This document shows positions 46,143 through 55,237 of a stretch of 64,000 nucleotides of DNA, one piece after another; position 1 is the first letter of the stretch, and each line of letters opens with the position of its first letter. The position numbers and the translations under genes are program-made. Below the pieces are notes generated by a model that searched no databases, had not been told where the DNA came from, and saw nothing but the letters and a program-made list of their open reading frames with translations. The DNA comes from JAIBJN01 sp963699495. Lineage in GTDB: Bacteria > Actinomycetota > Thermoleophilia > Gaiellales > Gaiellaceae. The stretch spans positions 1-64,000 of the forward strand of contig CAVOUB010000005.1 of assembly GCA_963699495.1 (NCBI GenBank), read 5' to 3'.

Positions 46143-47417
46143 CTAGCCGAGCTCTCTCTGCACGAGAGCCACGATGGTAGCACAGAGACGGCGTGCTTCC
46201 TCCTCCGTTTCGGCCTCTGCCAGCACCCTGACGACGGGCTCCGTGCCCGATGGACGCACGAGTACGCGTCCTCCGCCACGCAGCTCGGCGGCGAGGCGAT
46301 CGGTCTCCTCGACGACGGTCGCGGGCAGCTCCTTGCCGCGCACGCGGACGTTCTCCTTCACCTGCGGAAAGCGCGGCATGACCGCCGCGAGGTCGGCCAG
46401 CGGACGCCTCTGCTCGACGACCGAACGGCAGAGGAGGATCCCGGCTACGAGCCCGTCGCCGCTGACGTGGCCGTCGAGATAGAGCACGTGGCCGGACTGC
46501 TCACCTCCGAGCACCCCGCCCTCGGCCCGCAGGGCCTCGAGCACGTAGCGGTCGCCCACGTCCGTGGTGACGACGCGGATGCCGTTCTCGGCCATCAGGC
46601 GGTGAAAGCCCAGGTTCGTCATCTGGGTGACCGCGACGAGGTCGACGCCTAGGTGGAGCGCCAGGATCGCCACGATCTGATCCCCGTCGACCTCGTTCCC
46701 GGCGGCGTCCACCGCGAGCACGCGGTCGCCGTCGCCGTCGAACGCGACGCCCAGATCGGCGCCCAGCTCGGGCACGATCCGCGCGAGGAGCCGCAGGTCG
46801 GTCGCCCCGCAGCCGGCGTTGATGTTCGTGCCGTCGGGCTTGTCGCCGACCACGGTGACCGCCGCGCCGAGCCGCTCGAAGGCGGCGGGAGCGACCTCCA
46901 CCATCGCCCCGTTCGCGCAGTCGAGGACGACGCGCAGCCCCTCCAGGGGCGCGCCGAACCGCTCGCAGACGAGATCGACGTAGCGCTCGCCCAGCCCCGG
47001 GGCCTCGCCGACCGACCCGGCCGGCGCGCCAGGCTCGCCGTCCGCGCCCAGGAGCGTCTCGATCGCCTCTTCTTCGGCATCCTCGAGCTTCCAGCCGCCC
47101 CGGAAGAACTTGACGCCGTTGTACTCGGCCGGGTTGTGGGACGCCGAGACCACCGCGCCGCCGTCCTCGGCCAGGAGCGCCACCGCCGGCGTTGGGAGTA
47201 CGCCGCCGAGCACGACATCCGACCCGCCGCCTGTCAGGCCGGCCGCCAGCGCCAGCTCCAGCGCCGGCCCCGAGGCGCGCGTGTCGCGCCCCACGAGGAC
47301 GCTCGCACCACCGCTCCAGCGCGCGAACGCACGCCCGAGCCGCTCCACGAGCTCCTCGGTCAGGTCCTCCCCGACGACACCCCGAACCCCGTCGGTCCCG
47401 AACAGGCGCCGGGCCAA
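46143..47417 (-). CDS. glmM: Phosphoglucosamine mutase
   Basis: Converts glucosamine-6-phosphate to the 1-phosphate, the step after GlmS. 424 residues from TTG 47417. Phosphoserine loop VVSASHNPAEYNG; Mg2+ loop AFDGDGDRVLAVD; sugar loop GGEQSGHVLYLD; phosphate-binding RPSGTEPVVRV. It starts 4 bp after the rpsI stop, so it belongs to the rplM-rpsI-glmM transcript. Confidence 0.97.
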   Translation of the reverse strand: MARRLFGTDGVRGVVGEDLTEELVERLGRAFARWSGGASVLVGRDTRASGPALELALAAGLTGGGSDVVLGGVLPTPAVALLAEDGGAVVSASHNPAEYNGVKFFRGGWKLEDAEEEAIETLLGADGEPGAPAGSVGEAPGLGERYVDLVCERFGAPLEGLRVVLDCANGAMVEVAPAAFERLGAAVTVVGDKPDGTNINAGCGATDLRLLARIVPELGADLGVAFDGDGDRVLAVDAAGNEVDGDQIVAILALHLGVDLVAVTQMTNLGFHRLMAENGIRVVTTDVGDRYVLEALRAEGGVLGGEQSGHVLYLDGHVSGDGLVAGILLCRSVVEQRRPLADLAAVMPRFPQVKENVRVRGKELPATVVEETDRLAAELRGGGRVLVRPSGTEPVVRVLAEAETEEEARRLCATIVALVQRELG

Positions 47418-47421
47418 CGGT

Positions 47422-47817
47422 TCAGCGCTTGGAGAACTGCGGCGCCTTGCGGGCCTTGTGCAGACCGGCCTTCTTGCGCTCGACGATACGTGCGTCGCGC
47501 GTCAGGAAGCCCTCACGCTTGAGAACGCCGCGGAGCTCCGGGTCGGCCTCGACGAGCGCGCGCGCGATGCCGTGGCGCAGCGCGCCGGCCTGGCCGGACG
47601 GGCCGCCGCCGTGGATGCGGGCGCGAATGTCGAAGCGCCCCTCGACGCCGGCGACCCGCAGCGGCGCGGTCGCGGTCGTCTGCAGGGCCTCTCGCGGGAA
47701 GTAGGACTGCAGCGAGCGGCCGTTGATCCACGTCGCCCCGTCGCCCGGGCGCAGGATCACCCGCGCGACTGACGTCTTGCGCTTGCCGGTGCCCAGGTAC
47801 TGCGCGATCTCAGCCAT
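47422..47817 (-). CDS. rpsI: 30S ribosomal protein S9
   Basis: 131 residues. Recognised from YLGTGKRKTSVARVILRPGDG, the GGGPSGQAGALRHGIARAL core and the invariant C-terminal KKAGLHKARKAPQFSKR, whose last Arg contacts P-site tRNA. It lies 7 bp after rplM, the standard pairing. Confidence 0.98.
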   Translation of the reverse strand: MAEIAQYLGTGKRKTSVARVILRPGDGATWINGRSLQSYFPREALQTTATAPLRVAGVEGRFDIRARIHGGGPSGQAGALRHGIARALVEADPELRGVLKREGFLTRDARIVERKKAGLHKARKAPQFSKR

Positions 47818-47824
47818 CTCGTCC

Positions 47825-48259
47825 CTAGTCGTCCAGCGGGAGGGGTTGCGGGTTCTGGGCCTCGTGCGGATGCGTCGGCCCCGCGTACACCTTCAGCTTC
47901 GTGATCTGCCGCCGCGCAAGACGGTTGCGCGGGAGCATCCCCTTGACCGCCTTGCGGATGACCTCGGTGGGGCGCCGGTCGAGCTGCTCGGCGAGCGTCC
48001 GAGAGCGGATGCCGCCGGGATAGCCCGAGTGGCGGTAGTAGCGCTTCTGCTCTAGCTTCTTCCCGGTGACGGCGATCTTCTCGGCGTTGACCACGACGAC
48101 GAAGTCGCCCGTGTCGATATTGGGTGTGTACTGAGGCTTGCGCTTGCCGCGGAGGGTGTCGGCGATGCGCGTCGCGAGCCGCCCGAGCGTCTGGCCGTCC
48201 GCGTCCACGACGTACCAGCGCTGGTCGACCTCTTTGGGCTTGGCGGAATAGGTCTTCAT
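47825..48259 (-). CDS. rplM: 50S ribosomal protein L13
   Basis: 144 residues from ATG 48259 (a GTG directly before it would add one residue). Landmarks: RWYVVDADGQTLGRLATRIA, GDFVVVVNAEKIAVTGKK, YYRHSGYPGG and VKGMLPRNRLARRQ. It is the first gene of the rplM-rpsI-glmM unit, with a short hairpin in its leader. Confidence 0.98.
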   Translation of the reverse strand: MKTYSAKPKEVDQRWYVVDADGQTLGRLATRIADTLRGKRKPQYTPNIDTGDFVVVVNAEKIAVTGKKLEQKRYYRHSGYPGGIRSRTLAEQLDRRPTEVIRKAVKGMLPRNRLARRQITKLKVYAGPTHPHEAQNPQPLPLDD

Positions 48260-48272
48260 CACACAGAGAAAG

Positions 48273-48290
48273 GGCGGACAGGCGTCCGCC
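48273..48290 (-). promoter_or_regulatory. Hairpin in rplM leader
   Basis: GGCGGAC and GTCCGCC pair around AGGC, 13 bp before the rplM start. A TAGAAT box lies just upstream at 48299-48304. It may be an autoregulatory leader or simple structure. Confidence 0.35.
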
Positions 48291-48311
48291 GAGCGCGGAT
48301 TCTAGCAGCCG

Positions 48312-49559
48312 TCAGTCGGCTGCGGTGGGGCTCGCCTCGACGCGTGTGCCGAACCCCCTGCGCGCGATCCAGATCGCCGGGACGACGACGAGAAGCGTCG
48401 CCCCGATGGCGAGGGCGGCCACCCCGATCACGGTGAGCGCGTACCCGCCGAGGAGCGCCAGACTGGCGCCGGTCATCCCGGAGAGGAGGTCGTTGAAGCC
48501 GAGGAGCTTGCCGCGCTCCCACGGAAGCGAGCAGTCAGCGAGCTGGGCCGTCGCGGCGACGTAGGAGAGGTTCCAGCCGAGCCCGAGGCCGAAGAGCGCC
48601 AGCGCGGTGCTCGGCACGCCCTCGATCCAGAGCAGGCTGATCGAGGAGATCGCCATCAGCGTCAGGCCGCCTACGAGCGCAGGCGGGCGGCCGATCCGGT
48701 CGACGACGTCGCCGACGACGAGCACGAGCGCGTACATCCCGAGCACGTGCGCTCCGATGATCGGGAACACCGCCTCGCCGGAGTGGTGATGGTGGTCGAC
48801 GACGACCGCTCCCGTCAGCGTCATCACCCCCACCATCACGCCGAAGCTCGCCTGCGCGGCGAAGATCGAGGGGAGGACGCCCCGCCGCCTGAGGATCTCG
48901 CGCAGGGGGGCTGGCGGGCGCGGCTCGGCATCCGGAGTCCCCACCGCCATGAGCTCCGCGATTCGCTTCGGGTCGGGGCGCACGAACAGGACGAGGACGA
49001 GGCCGACGACCATGAAGGCCGAACCGGCGAGCCAGAGCAAGGCGAGGGAGTCTCCGTCCAGGTCCCGCCCGGAGAGGAGCGGGCTGAAGACCGCGGGGCC
49101 GAGGATCGCACCGAAGACGGCTCCCACCAGGACGAGCGCGATGCCGCGGGCCCTCCGCTCGGGCGGGTACATGTCTCCGGCGGCGGCGCGGGCCAGGAGC
49201 GACGTCCCGCCCGCGGTGCCCACGAAGACGAGGCCGAGGAAGACGGGCCACGCGGATTCGGTCGCGCTCCCGAGCGCGGCGAAACAGCCTCCGAGCGCTC
49301 CGATGACGAAGCCGGTCGCAAGCACCGGGACCCGCCCGAAACGGTCCATCGCGCGACCGGCCGGAAGCGCCGCCAGCGCGCCTGACGCGAGCACGATCGC
49401 CGGGCCGAGGCCAAGCAGACCCTTCACGCCGGTGACGAGGACGAAGGTCAGCGAGGCGACCGCGGCCGAGAGCTGCAGCATCCCGGAGTTCGCGGCCAGC
49501 GAAGCCGAGAGGAGCGCGGTGTTGCGCTTGATCGGGAGCTGCACGCGGGAGACGGACAT
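48312..49559 (-). CDS. MFS transporter
   Basis: 415 residues, about 12 helices. Motif A is present as GRAMDRFGRVPVLATG and repeated in the second half as VGDVVDRIGRPPALVG. A His-rich loop (VVDHHHHSGEAVF) lies near residue 260 and is unusual; it may bind metal or protons. TACCCT lies 8 nt before ATG 49559. The substrate is unknown. Confidence 0.85.
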   Translation of the reverse strand: MSVSRVQLPIKRNTALLSASLAANSGMLQLSAAVASLTFVLVTGVKGLLGLGPAIVLASGALAALPAGRAMDRFGRVPVLATGFVIGALGGCFAALGSATESAWPVFLGLVFVGTAGGTSLLARAAAGDMYPPERRARGIALVLVGAVFGAILGPAVFSPLLSGRDLDGDSLALLWLAGSAFMVVGLVLVLFVRPDPKRIAELMAVGTPDAEPRPPAPLREILRRRGVLPSIFAAQASFGVMVGVMTLTGAVVVDHHHHSGEAVFPIIGAHVLGMYALVLVVGDVVDRIGRPPALVGGLTLMAISSISLLWIEGVPSTALALFGLGLGWNLSYVAATAQLADCSLPWERGKLLGFNDLLSGMTGASLALLGGYALTVIGVAALAIGATLLVVVPAIWIARRGFGTRVEASPTAAD

Positions 49560-49613
49560 CGGCGCTAAGGGTAATGCGCGCGGTCCCGGCGCAGTAACGG
49601 CGGGCGAACCCCG

Positions 49614-49619
49614 TAGCGT
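49614..49619 (+). promoter_or_regulatory. -10 element for leaderless MFS gene
   Basis: TAGCGT ends 8 nt before ATG 49628, with no Shine-Dalgarno between. Confidence 0.35.
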
Positions 49620-49627
49620 TCGGCCGC

Positions 49628-50755
49628 ATGCGCCGCATCACCTTCCCGCTGTACGTCGGGGGCTTCCTGGGGCCGTTCGGGGGTGCCATGCTCGTGGCGC
49701 TCATCCCTAACGTCGCCGAGGGGCTCGACGCCTCGGTGGACCAGGTCGCAGCCGCGATCACCGCATACATGGTGCCCTTCGCCGTCCTGCAGCTCTTCTC
49801 GGGAACCCTGGCCGAACGGCTCGGCCCCCGGCGCGTGGTCCGGACCGGGTACATCGCGTTCGGCCTGGCCGCCCTCGCCTGCGCGCTCGCTCCCGACATC
49901 TGGACGTTCCTGGCGGCCCGCGCCGCGATGGGCGCGGCGAACGCGTTCATCTCACCCATCCTCCTCGCGGCGCTCTCGGAGGTGGTCGCGCCCGACGTGC
50001 TCGGGCGGACCGTCGGCACCTTCGCGGCCGCGCAGACAGCCGGCCTGATGCTCGCGCCGGTGCTGGGCGGGCTGCTCGGGGAGATCTCCTGGCGGCTCGC
50101 CTTCATGCTGGTGACCGTCGTCTCCGTGGTGCTGGCGCTCCCGAAGCAGACGCTCGGCACCGCCGAGCGGCAGGCTCCCTCGAACGGGCGGGCGTCGCTC
50201 CGGTCGCTTCTCAACCGCTGGATCGCGCTGCTCGCCACCCAGGGGATGCTGGGCTACCTCGGCTTCACCGCGATCGGCTTCGTCCTCGTCCTCGTGGGTG
50301 CCGACGAGTTCGGCCTGGGCTCGGGCGCGCGCGGCCTCCTGATCGCCGGGTACGGAGTGGGCGGCATCCTGCTGGGGCGCTTCGCGGGGACCGTCGTCGA
50401 CCGCGCCGGCCGCCCCGGCACCGCGCTGGCCGGTGCCATCGCGTGCACCGTCGGCGTGCTCGGCCTGGTCTTCGCGCCCGGCCCGTGGAGCCTCGCGCTC
50501 GTCTACTTCGGCATCGGCTGCGCGTCGACGTTCGTCTGGGCGGGGCTGAACACGATCGCCGTCGAGTCCTTCCCGGAGAACCGCGCCGGCGCGACGTCCG
50601 CCTACAGCGCCTTCAAGTTCGCGGGCGTCGCGATCGCGCCGCTGATCTACGTGCCGCTCTTCCACGTGGACTCGCGCCTGCCGTTCGTCCTCGCGGCGGG
50701 CTTCTCGGCGCTCCTCGCGGTGCTCGTCCTGCCCTGGTTCAGGCGGTATCGATGA
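49628..50755 (+). CDS. MFS transporter
   Basis: 375 residues, about 12 helices, with no large extra domains. Motif A appears as GTLAERLGPRRVVRTG and in the second half as FAGTVVDRAGRPGTAL. Divergent from the previous MFS gene and coupled to the acylphosphatase gene by an ATGA overlap. The substrate is unknown. Confidence 0.87.
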   Translation: MRRITFPLYVGGFLGPFGGAMLVALIPNVAEGLDASVDQVAAAITAYMVPFAVLQLFSGTLAERLGPRRVVRTGYIAFGLAALACALAPDIWTFLAARAAMGAANAFISPILLAALSEVVAPDVLGRTVGTFAAAQTAGLMLAPVLGGLLGEISWRLAFMLVTVVSVVLALPKQTLGTAERQAPSNGRASLRSLLNRWIALLATQGMLGYLGFTAIGFVLVLVGADEFGLGSGARGLLIAGYGVGGILLGRFAGTVVDRAGRPGTALAGAIACTVGVLGLVFAPGPWSLALVYFGIGCASTFVWAGLNTIAVESFPENRAGATSAYSAFKFAGVAIAPLIYVPLFHVDSRLPFVLAAGFSALLAVLVLPWFRRYR

Positions 50756-51015
50756 GGCGTCGCGTCATCGTCCACGGCCACGTCCAGGGCGTCTTCTTCC
50801 GGGAAACGACGCGCCGGCTCGCCCAGGAGCACGATGTCGCAGGCTGGGTGCGGAACACCTGGGAGGGGACGGTCGAGGCGGTCTTCGAGGGACGGCCGGA
50901 AGCCGTCGAGCGTCTTGTCGACTTCGCGCGCCACGGACCGCGCGGCGCCGCAGTGGCGCGCGTCGAGGTCTTCGAGGAGGACGAGGAAGGCCTGACCGGC
51001 TTCTTCATTCGCTGA
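50752..51015 (+). CDS. acyP: Acylphosphatase
   Basis: 87 residues, family length. The phosphate-binding loop is VHGHVQGVFFRETTRRLA with the catalytic Arg; the catalytic Asn is in GWVRNTWEGTVEAVFEG. It hydrolyses acyl phosphates. ATG 50752 overlaps the MFS stop by 4 nt. Confidence 0.94.
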   Translation: MRRRVIVHGHVQGVFFRETTRRLAQEHDVAGWVRNTWEGTVEAVFEGRPEAVERLVDFARHGPRGAAVARVEVFEEDEEGLTGFFIR

Positions 51016-51069
51016 GATCGGGAACCTCGTGGCCCTCGCGGGTGTAGAAGCCGCGAGAGGAGGAATCGC

Positions 51070-51651
51070 ATGAGACGAATCCTGATCGCAGCAGTTCTCG
51101 TGGGCGCGCTCGTCCAGGCGGGCATAGCCAGCGCGGGCTGCATGGCCACCGTCGGCCTCGCCCCACCGCCCGAGGGCATCGAGCCCGGGACGGTCTGGAG
51201 TGCGGAGATGACCGTGCTCCAGCACGGGCGGAACGCGCTGCCGAACACGAAGACGGCCAGGCCTGAGCTCACGATCGTCAACAGCCAGACGGGCGAGCGG
51301 AAGACGTTCGTCGCCCGGGGGACGAAGAACCTGGAGGTCTTCGTCGCCGAGGTCGTCTTCCCGGCCGCCGGCAGCTGGCGCTACGAGGTCTACGACGACT
51401 TCTCGAGCATGGACGGACAACCCGTCCCCTGCGCGCAGACGCACAGCTTCGCCGCCGTCACCATCGGCGGGCCCTCAGGTGGGGCGCCAGCCGGCCCTGC
51501 CTCCGCCGACCCGGTCGCGACGTCCGCACCGGCGGACGGGAGCTTCCCGGTCTGGCCGGTCGCCGGCGGAGTGCTCGCCGCGTTGACCGCCGTGGCGCTG
51601 TCCCTTGCGCTGCTCCGGCGGCGACGCACGGAGGTGGCGACGCACCACTAG
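51070..51651 (+). CDS. Exported, C-terminally anchored beta-domain protein
   Basis: 193 residues. Signal peptide LIAAVLVGALVQAGIASA, then a beta-rich domain of about 110 residues with two Cys (one near the start, one in PVPCAQTH). A Pro/Ala linker and a C-terminal helix (VAGGVLAALTAVALSLALL) with an Arg cluster follow. YtkA- or FixH-like folding is possible but unproven. AGAGGAGG precedes ATG 51070. Its stop abuts the second repeat element. Confidence 0.65.
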   Translation: MRRILIAAVLVGALVQAGIASAGCMATVGLAPPPEGIEPGTVWSAEMTVLQHGRNALPNTKTARPELTIVNSQTGERKTFVARGTKNLEVFVAEVVFPAAGSWRYEVYDDFSSMDGQPVPCAQTHSFAAVTIGGPSGGAPAGPASADPVATSAPADGSFPVWPVAGGVLAALTAVALSLALLRRRRTEVATHH

Positions 51652-51813
51652 GAGGGTTTGGCGGAATGCCGCTCGCCGTCGGGACGTGATGGTCGTTCCG
51701 AGACAAGGACGCAGGGAGCGCTCGTAGCCGGAGGCTACGGGCGCGACCGAGGACGACGCTCTCGGGGCGAGCAGCGCGGGCCGGCGGCACAGACTGTATT
51801 TCGTCAAACCCTC
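51652..51813. repeat. 162-bp intergenic repeat element, copy 2 (MITE-like)
   Basis: Same terminal inverted repeats as copy 1 (GAGGGTTTGGCGGAAT and ATTTCGTCAAACCCTC). The internal stem GCGCTCGTAGC (51718) / GCTACGGGCGC (51734) is identical to copy 1 while its loop differs. Flanks are CTAG on the left and TTAC on the right, so a target duplication is not evident here. It lies between convergent stop codons. Confidence 0.8.
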
Positions 51814-51816
51814 TTA

Positions 51817-52968
51817 CTAAGCGGGGATGCGGCGCATCAGCCCGGCGCCGAACAGCGGCAGCGTGGCGGCTAGCGCGAACGCGAGCCCCCACGACGTGGA
51901 CCCGACGAGCACGGCGAAGAGGGGCGGCGCAACGCCCGAGGCGACGGCGAGAGCCGTCTGCTGAAAGCCGAGCGCCGCCCCGGCGCGGCTGCGGCCCGCC
52001 AGCTCGGCGGCAGCTGTGAACGAGAGCCCGTTCCAGGATTGCGAAAGCGCGCCCGCGACCATGAAGGCCGGGATGAAGAGCGCGAGCGGCGCCGACGTCA
52101 GCGCCGCGCTGACGAGGAGCGTGACCGAAAGCGCGAACGCGAGCTTGAGGAGCGGCGCGATCCGCGTCCCGACCCGGTCGGACCACCGCCCGGCGACGAT
52201 CCTGAGCGCGGCCCCGATCAGCTGCATCGCGGCGAACACACCGGCCGCGGCCGTCGTCGAGAGCCCGCGCACGCTGTGGAGGAAGAGGACGGTGAAGGCC
52301 ATGATGGTGATCTGCGCGGCGACGATCAGCCCGCTCCCGACCGCGAGTCGCCACATGCGGGAGTCTCGGAGCGGGTTGGTCACGTCGCCGAGCGGCTCGC
52401 CCAGGGCCGGAGGCGCCTCGCGGAGCCCGATCGCCCCGGCGGCTGCCGTCGCGAGACAGGCGCCCGCGAGTACGAGGAGCCCTGCCTCCGTCCCTCCGGC
52501 CGCGGCGATCGGCGGCAGCGCGATCGCCGCAGCGGCGCCGCCGAGCGGCAAGGCGGTCTGCCGGATGCCCAGGGCGAACCCACGCTCCGAGGCGTCGAAC
52601 CAGCCCATGACGGCGCGCCCGCTGGCCGCGTTCACGCTCGCCCCGGCGCCGCCCGCCACGACGAGGAGGAGGACGAGCGAGAGATATTCGGACGTGAAGG
52701 CTGCGAACGCCAGCGCGACGCTCGACGCCGCGAGGCCCGTGGCGAGGACGCGCCGCTCGCCGACCCGGTCGGTGAGGAGGCCCCAGGGGAGCAGGGTCCC
52801 GACGGAGCCAAGGCTGAACGCCGCGAGCACGACGCCCACCTCCGTCAGCGACAGCCCGTACTCCTCCCGCAGCTCCGGCGCCAGCACCGGGATTCCGAGA
52901 AAGGCGGCGGAGTAACTCGCCTGGGCGACCGTCCCGAGCGCGAGGATCGTCCAGCGGTAGCGGCTCAC
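51817..52968 (-). CDS. MFS transporter
   Basis: 383 residues from GTG 52968; an in-frame start at 53022 would add 18 residues without hydrophobic character. About 12 helices; motif A as GLLTDRVGERRVLATG. The second half repeats it as AGRWSDRVGTRIAPL. Ends convergently at the second repeat element. The substrate is unknown. Confidence 0.85.
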   Translation of the reverse strand: MSRYRWTILALGTVAQASYSAAFLGIPVLAPELREEYGLSLTEVGVVLAAFSLGSVGTLLPWGLLTDRVGERRVLATGLAASSVALAFAAFTSEYLSLVLLLVVAGGAGASVNAASGRAVMGWFDASERGFALGIRQTALPLGGAAAAIALPPIAAAGGTEAGLLVLAGACLATAAAGAIGLREAPPALGEPLGDVTNPLRDSRMWRLAVGSGLIVAAQITIMAFTVLFLHSVRGLSTTAAAGVFAAMQLIGAALRIVAGRWSDRVGTRIAPLLKLAFALSVTLLVSAALTSAPLALFIPAFMVAGALSQSWNGLSFTAAAELAGRSRAGAALGFQQTALAVASGVAPPLFAVLVGSTSWGLAFALAATLPLFGAGLMRRIPA

Positions 52969-53116
52969 GCCGGCGAGGCTATCCGGCCCCGTCCCGAGGA
53001 GAAGCCGCCACTGTCTCGGCACGTTCGGTCACACACGTGCGCGGATCTTCTCGTTACGCTCGAAGCGGGTGGTGGCCTGGGGTGGCCCCGGAGACGAGAC
53101 GAAGCGGCCGTGGTCG

Positions 53117-53503
53117 CTAGAGACGGGTTGCCTCGGCCGGGTCGAGGTCCGGGTCGCCGCGCCCGAGCCCTTGCGCGATCTCCAGCTCCACCTCCCGGCT
53201 TCGGCGCCGCCCGGCCACCCGCCAGGCGAGTCGTCGCTCGGCGCTGGGGGCGGTGGCCTCGACGACCCACGGCCGGCCGCGCTTCCGCCACTGGTCGAGC
53301 AGCTCCGCGGCGAGGAGGCTGAGCGCGATCGCGGCCCCTGCCAGCGCGCTCAGCATGAAGACCGCGATGAACACTCCGACCGCTACGAATGTGACGAGCC
53401 AGCCGAGCGGCGTGTCGAAGAAGCCGCCGCCATCCTCCTCGGCGTAGTCCGCCGGCTCACGGCGGCGGCTCACGGTCCACGCCGTCCCATCCGGCGCGGT
53501 CAC
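53117..53503 (-). CDS. Hypothetical two-helix membrane protein
   Basis: 128 residues. An acidic N-terminal region with EEDGGGFFDTPLGW is followed by two adjacent helices (LVTFVAVGVFIAVFMLSALA and AAIALSLLAAELL). The cytoplasmic tail is basic then acidic. No family recognised. It follows the zinc-ribbon gene by 4 bp on the minus strand and is probably cotranscribed with guaA. Confidence 0.55.
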   Translation of the reverse strand: MTAPDGTAWTVSRRREPADYAEEDGGGFFDTPLGWLVTFVAVGVFIAVFMLSALAGAAIALSLLAAELLDQWRKRGRPWVVEATAPSAERRLAWRVAGRRRSREVELEIAQGLGRGDPDLDPAEATRL

Positions 53504-53507
53504 GCTC

Positions 53508-53660
53508 CTAGCCGCAGCAGCCTTCCTTGTAGCGACACGCCAGGCAGTGCCAGCTCGCCTTCGTCCAGATCATCTCCTCCCCGCAGCGCGGGCAGGTCGC
53601 CTCGGCCTCCGCCTCGTCGGCCGGGAGACGGCACGACGCCTCCCCCGCTTCGACCCTCAC
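53508..53660 (-). CDS. Small zinc-ribbon protein
   Basis: 50 residues starting at GTG 53660, which overlaps the guaA stop as GTGA. Two Cys pairs (CPRCGEE and CLACRYKEGCC) form a zinc ribbon. It is translationally coupled to guaA. Function unknown. Confidence 0.6.
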   Translation of the reverse strand: MRVEAGEASCRLPADEAEAEATCPRCGEEMIWTKASWHCLACRYKEGCCG

Positions 53661-55237
53661 TCCCACTCGATCGTCGCGGGCGGCTTCGACGAGAGGTCGA
53701 GGGCGACGCGGTTGACGGCCGGGATCTCGTTGATGATCCGGCTCGAGATCGTCTCGAGCAGGTCGTAGGGCAGACGGGCCCAGTCCGCCGTCATGGCGTC
53801 CTCGGACCGGACCGCGCGGATGACGATCGGGTAGGCGTACGTCCGCTCGTCGCCCTGGACGCCGACCGAGCGGATCGCGGGCAGAACCGCGAAGCACTGC
53901 CAGAGCTCGCGGTAGAGGCCGGCGCGCCGTACCTCCTCGAGCAGGATCGCGTCCGCCTCACGCAGCGTCTCCAGGCGCTCTTCGGTCACGTCGCCGATGA
54001 TCCGGATCGCCAGCCCCGGCCCGGGGAACGGGTGGCGCCAGACCATCTCCTCGGGAAGCCCTAGCTCCTCGCCCACGCGGCGCACCTCGTCCTTGAAGAG
54101 CATCCGCAGCGGCTCCACCAGCTCGAGGTCCATCACCTCGGGAAGCCCACCGACGTTGTGGTGGGACTTGATCGTCGCCGCGACGCCGTCGCCCGAGCCG
54201 CCCGACTCGATCACGTCCGAGTAGAGCGTCCCCTGCACGAGGAAGCGAACGTCTCCGAGGGTGCGGGCCTCCTCCTCGAAGACCCGGATGAACTCCTCGC
54301 CGATCCCCTTGCGCTTCTCCTCCGGGTCGGTGACGCCGGCGAGCCGGGTGAGGAATCGCTCGCGCGCGTCGACGTGGAGCAGCGGCACGTGGAAGTGGCG
54401 CCTGAACGTCTCCACGACCTGCGCGGCCTCGTCCTTGCGGAGAAGCCCGTGGTCGACGAAGACGCACGTGAGCTGGTCGCCGACCGCCTTGTGCACGAGC
54501 AGCGCCGCGACCGCTGAGTCGACGCCCCCGGACAGGCCGCAGAGCACGCGCTCGCGCCCGACCTGGGCGCGGATGCGCACCGTCTCCTCCTCGATCACGG
54601 CCGCCGCCGTCCACACGGGAGGCGCATCCGCGACCCGGTAGAGGAAGTTCTTCAGGATCTCGGTGCCGTGCTCTGTGTGCAGCACCTCGGGGTGGAACTG
54701 GATGCCGTAGAGCCCTCGGCCCGGGTCCTCGAAGCCGGCGATCGGCGTTGCACGCGAGGCGGCCGTGACGCGCGCGCCCGCCGGCGGCGCGGTGACCGAG
54801 TCGCCGTGGCTCATCCAGCCCACCTGCTCGACCGGCAGGCCCCCGAAGAGCTCGCTGTCGGGCTCGACCCGCACGTCCGCCCGCCCGAACTCGGCGCCGC
54901 CGGTGCGCTCCACCCGGCCGCCGAGGTCCCTCGCCATCAGCTGCATCCCGTAGCAGATCCCGAGCACTGGGACGCCAAGATCGAAGATGCCGGGGTCGGC
55001 GTCCGGGGCGCCTTCTGCGTAGACCGACGCGGGCCCGCCCGAGAGGACGAGCGCCAGGGGCCGCCGCGCGGCGATGGCTGCGGGAGGGGTCGTGTGGTGG
55101 ACGAGCTCCGAGTAGACCCGGCACTCGCGCACCCGGCGCGCGATCAGCTGCGAGTACTGCCCGCCGAAGTCGACGACGAGCACGGGGCGCTCTTCGGGTG
55201 CCGGCTCCGGGACGGGAAGCGGGACGACGTCGCCCAC
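53657..55237 (-). CDS. guaA: GMP synthase (glutamine-hydrolysing)
   Basis: XMP to GMP. 526 residues. Class I amidotransferase (about 20-205) with nucleophile GICYGMQ and QFHPEV. ATP-PPase loop LSGGVDSAVAAL, then the C-terminal dimerisation part RPFPGPGLAI-like WRHPFPGPGLAIRI. GTG 55237 shares its first base with the guaB stop (TAGTG). Confidence 0.97.
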   Translation of the reverse strand: MGDVVPLPVPEPAPEERPVLVVDFGGQYSQLIARRVRECRVYSELVHHTTPPAAIAARRPLALVLSGGPASVYAEGAPDADPGIFDLGVPVLGICYGMQLMARDLGGRVERTGGAEFGRADVRVEPDSELFGGLPVEQVGWMSHGDSVTAPPAGARVTAASRATPIAGFEDPGRGLYGIQFHPEVLHTEHGTEILKNFLYRVADAPPVWTAAAVIEEETVRIRAQVGRERVLCGLSGGVDSAVAALLVHKAVGDQLTCVFVDHGLLRKDEAAQVVETFRRHFHVPLLHVDARERFLTRLAGVTDPEEKRKGIGEEFIRVFEEEARTLGDVRFLVQGTLYSDVIESGGSGDGVAATIKSHHNVGGLPEVMDLELVEPLRMLFKDEVRRVGEELGLPEEMVWRHPFPGPGLAIRIIGDVTEERLETLREADAILLEEVRRAGLYRELWQCFAVLPAIRSVGVQGDERTYAYPIVIRAVRSEDAMTADWARLPYDLLETISSRIINEIPAVNRVALDLSSKPPATIEWE

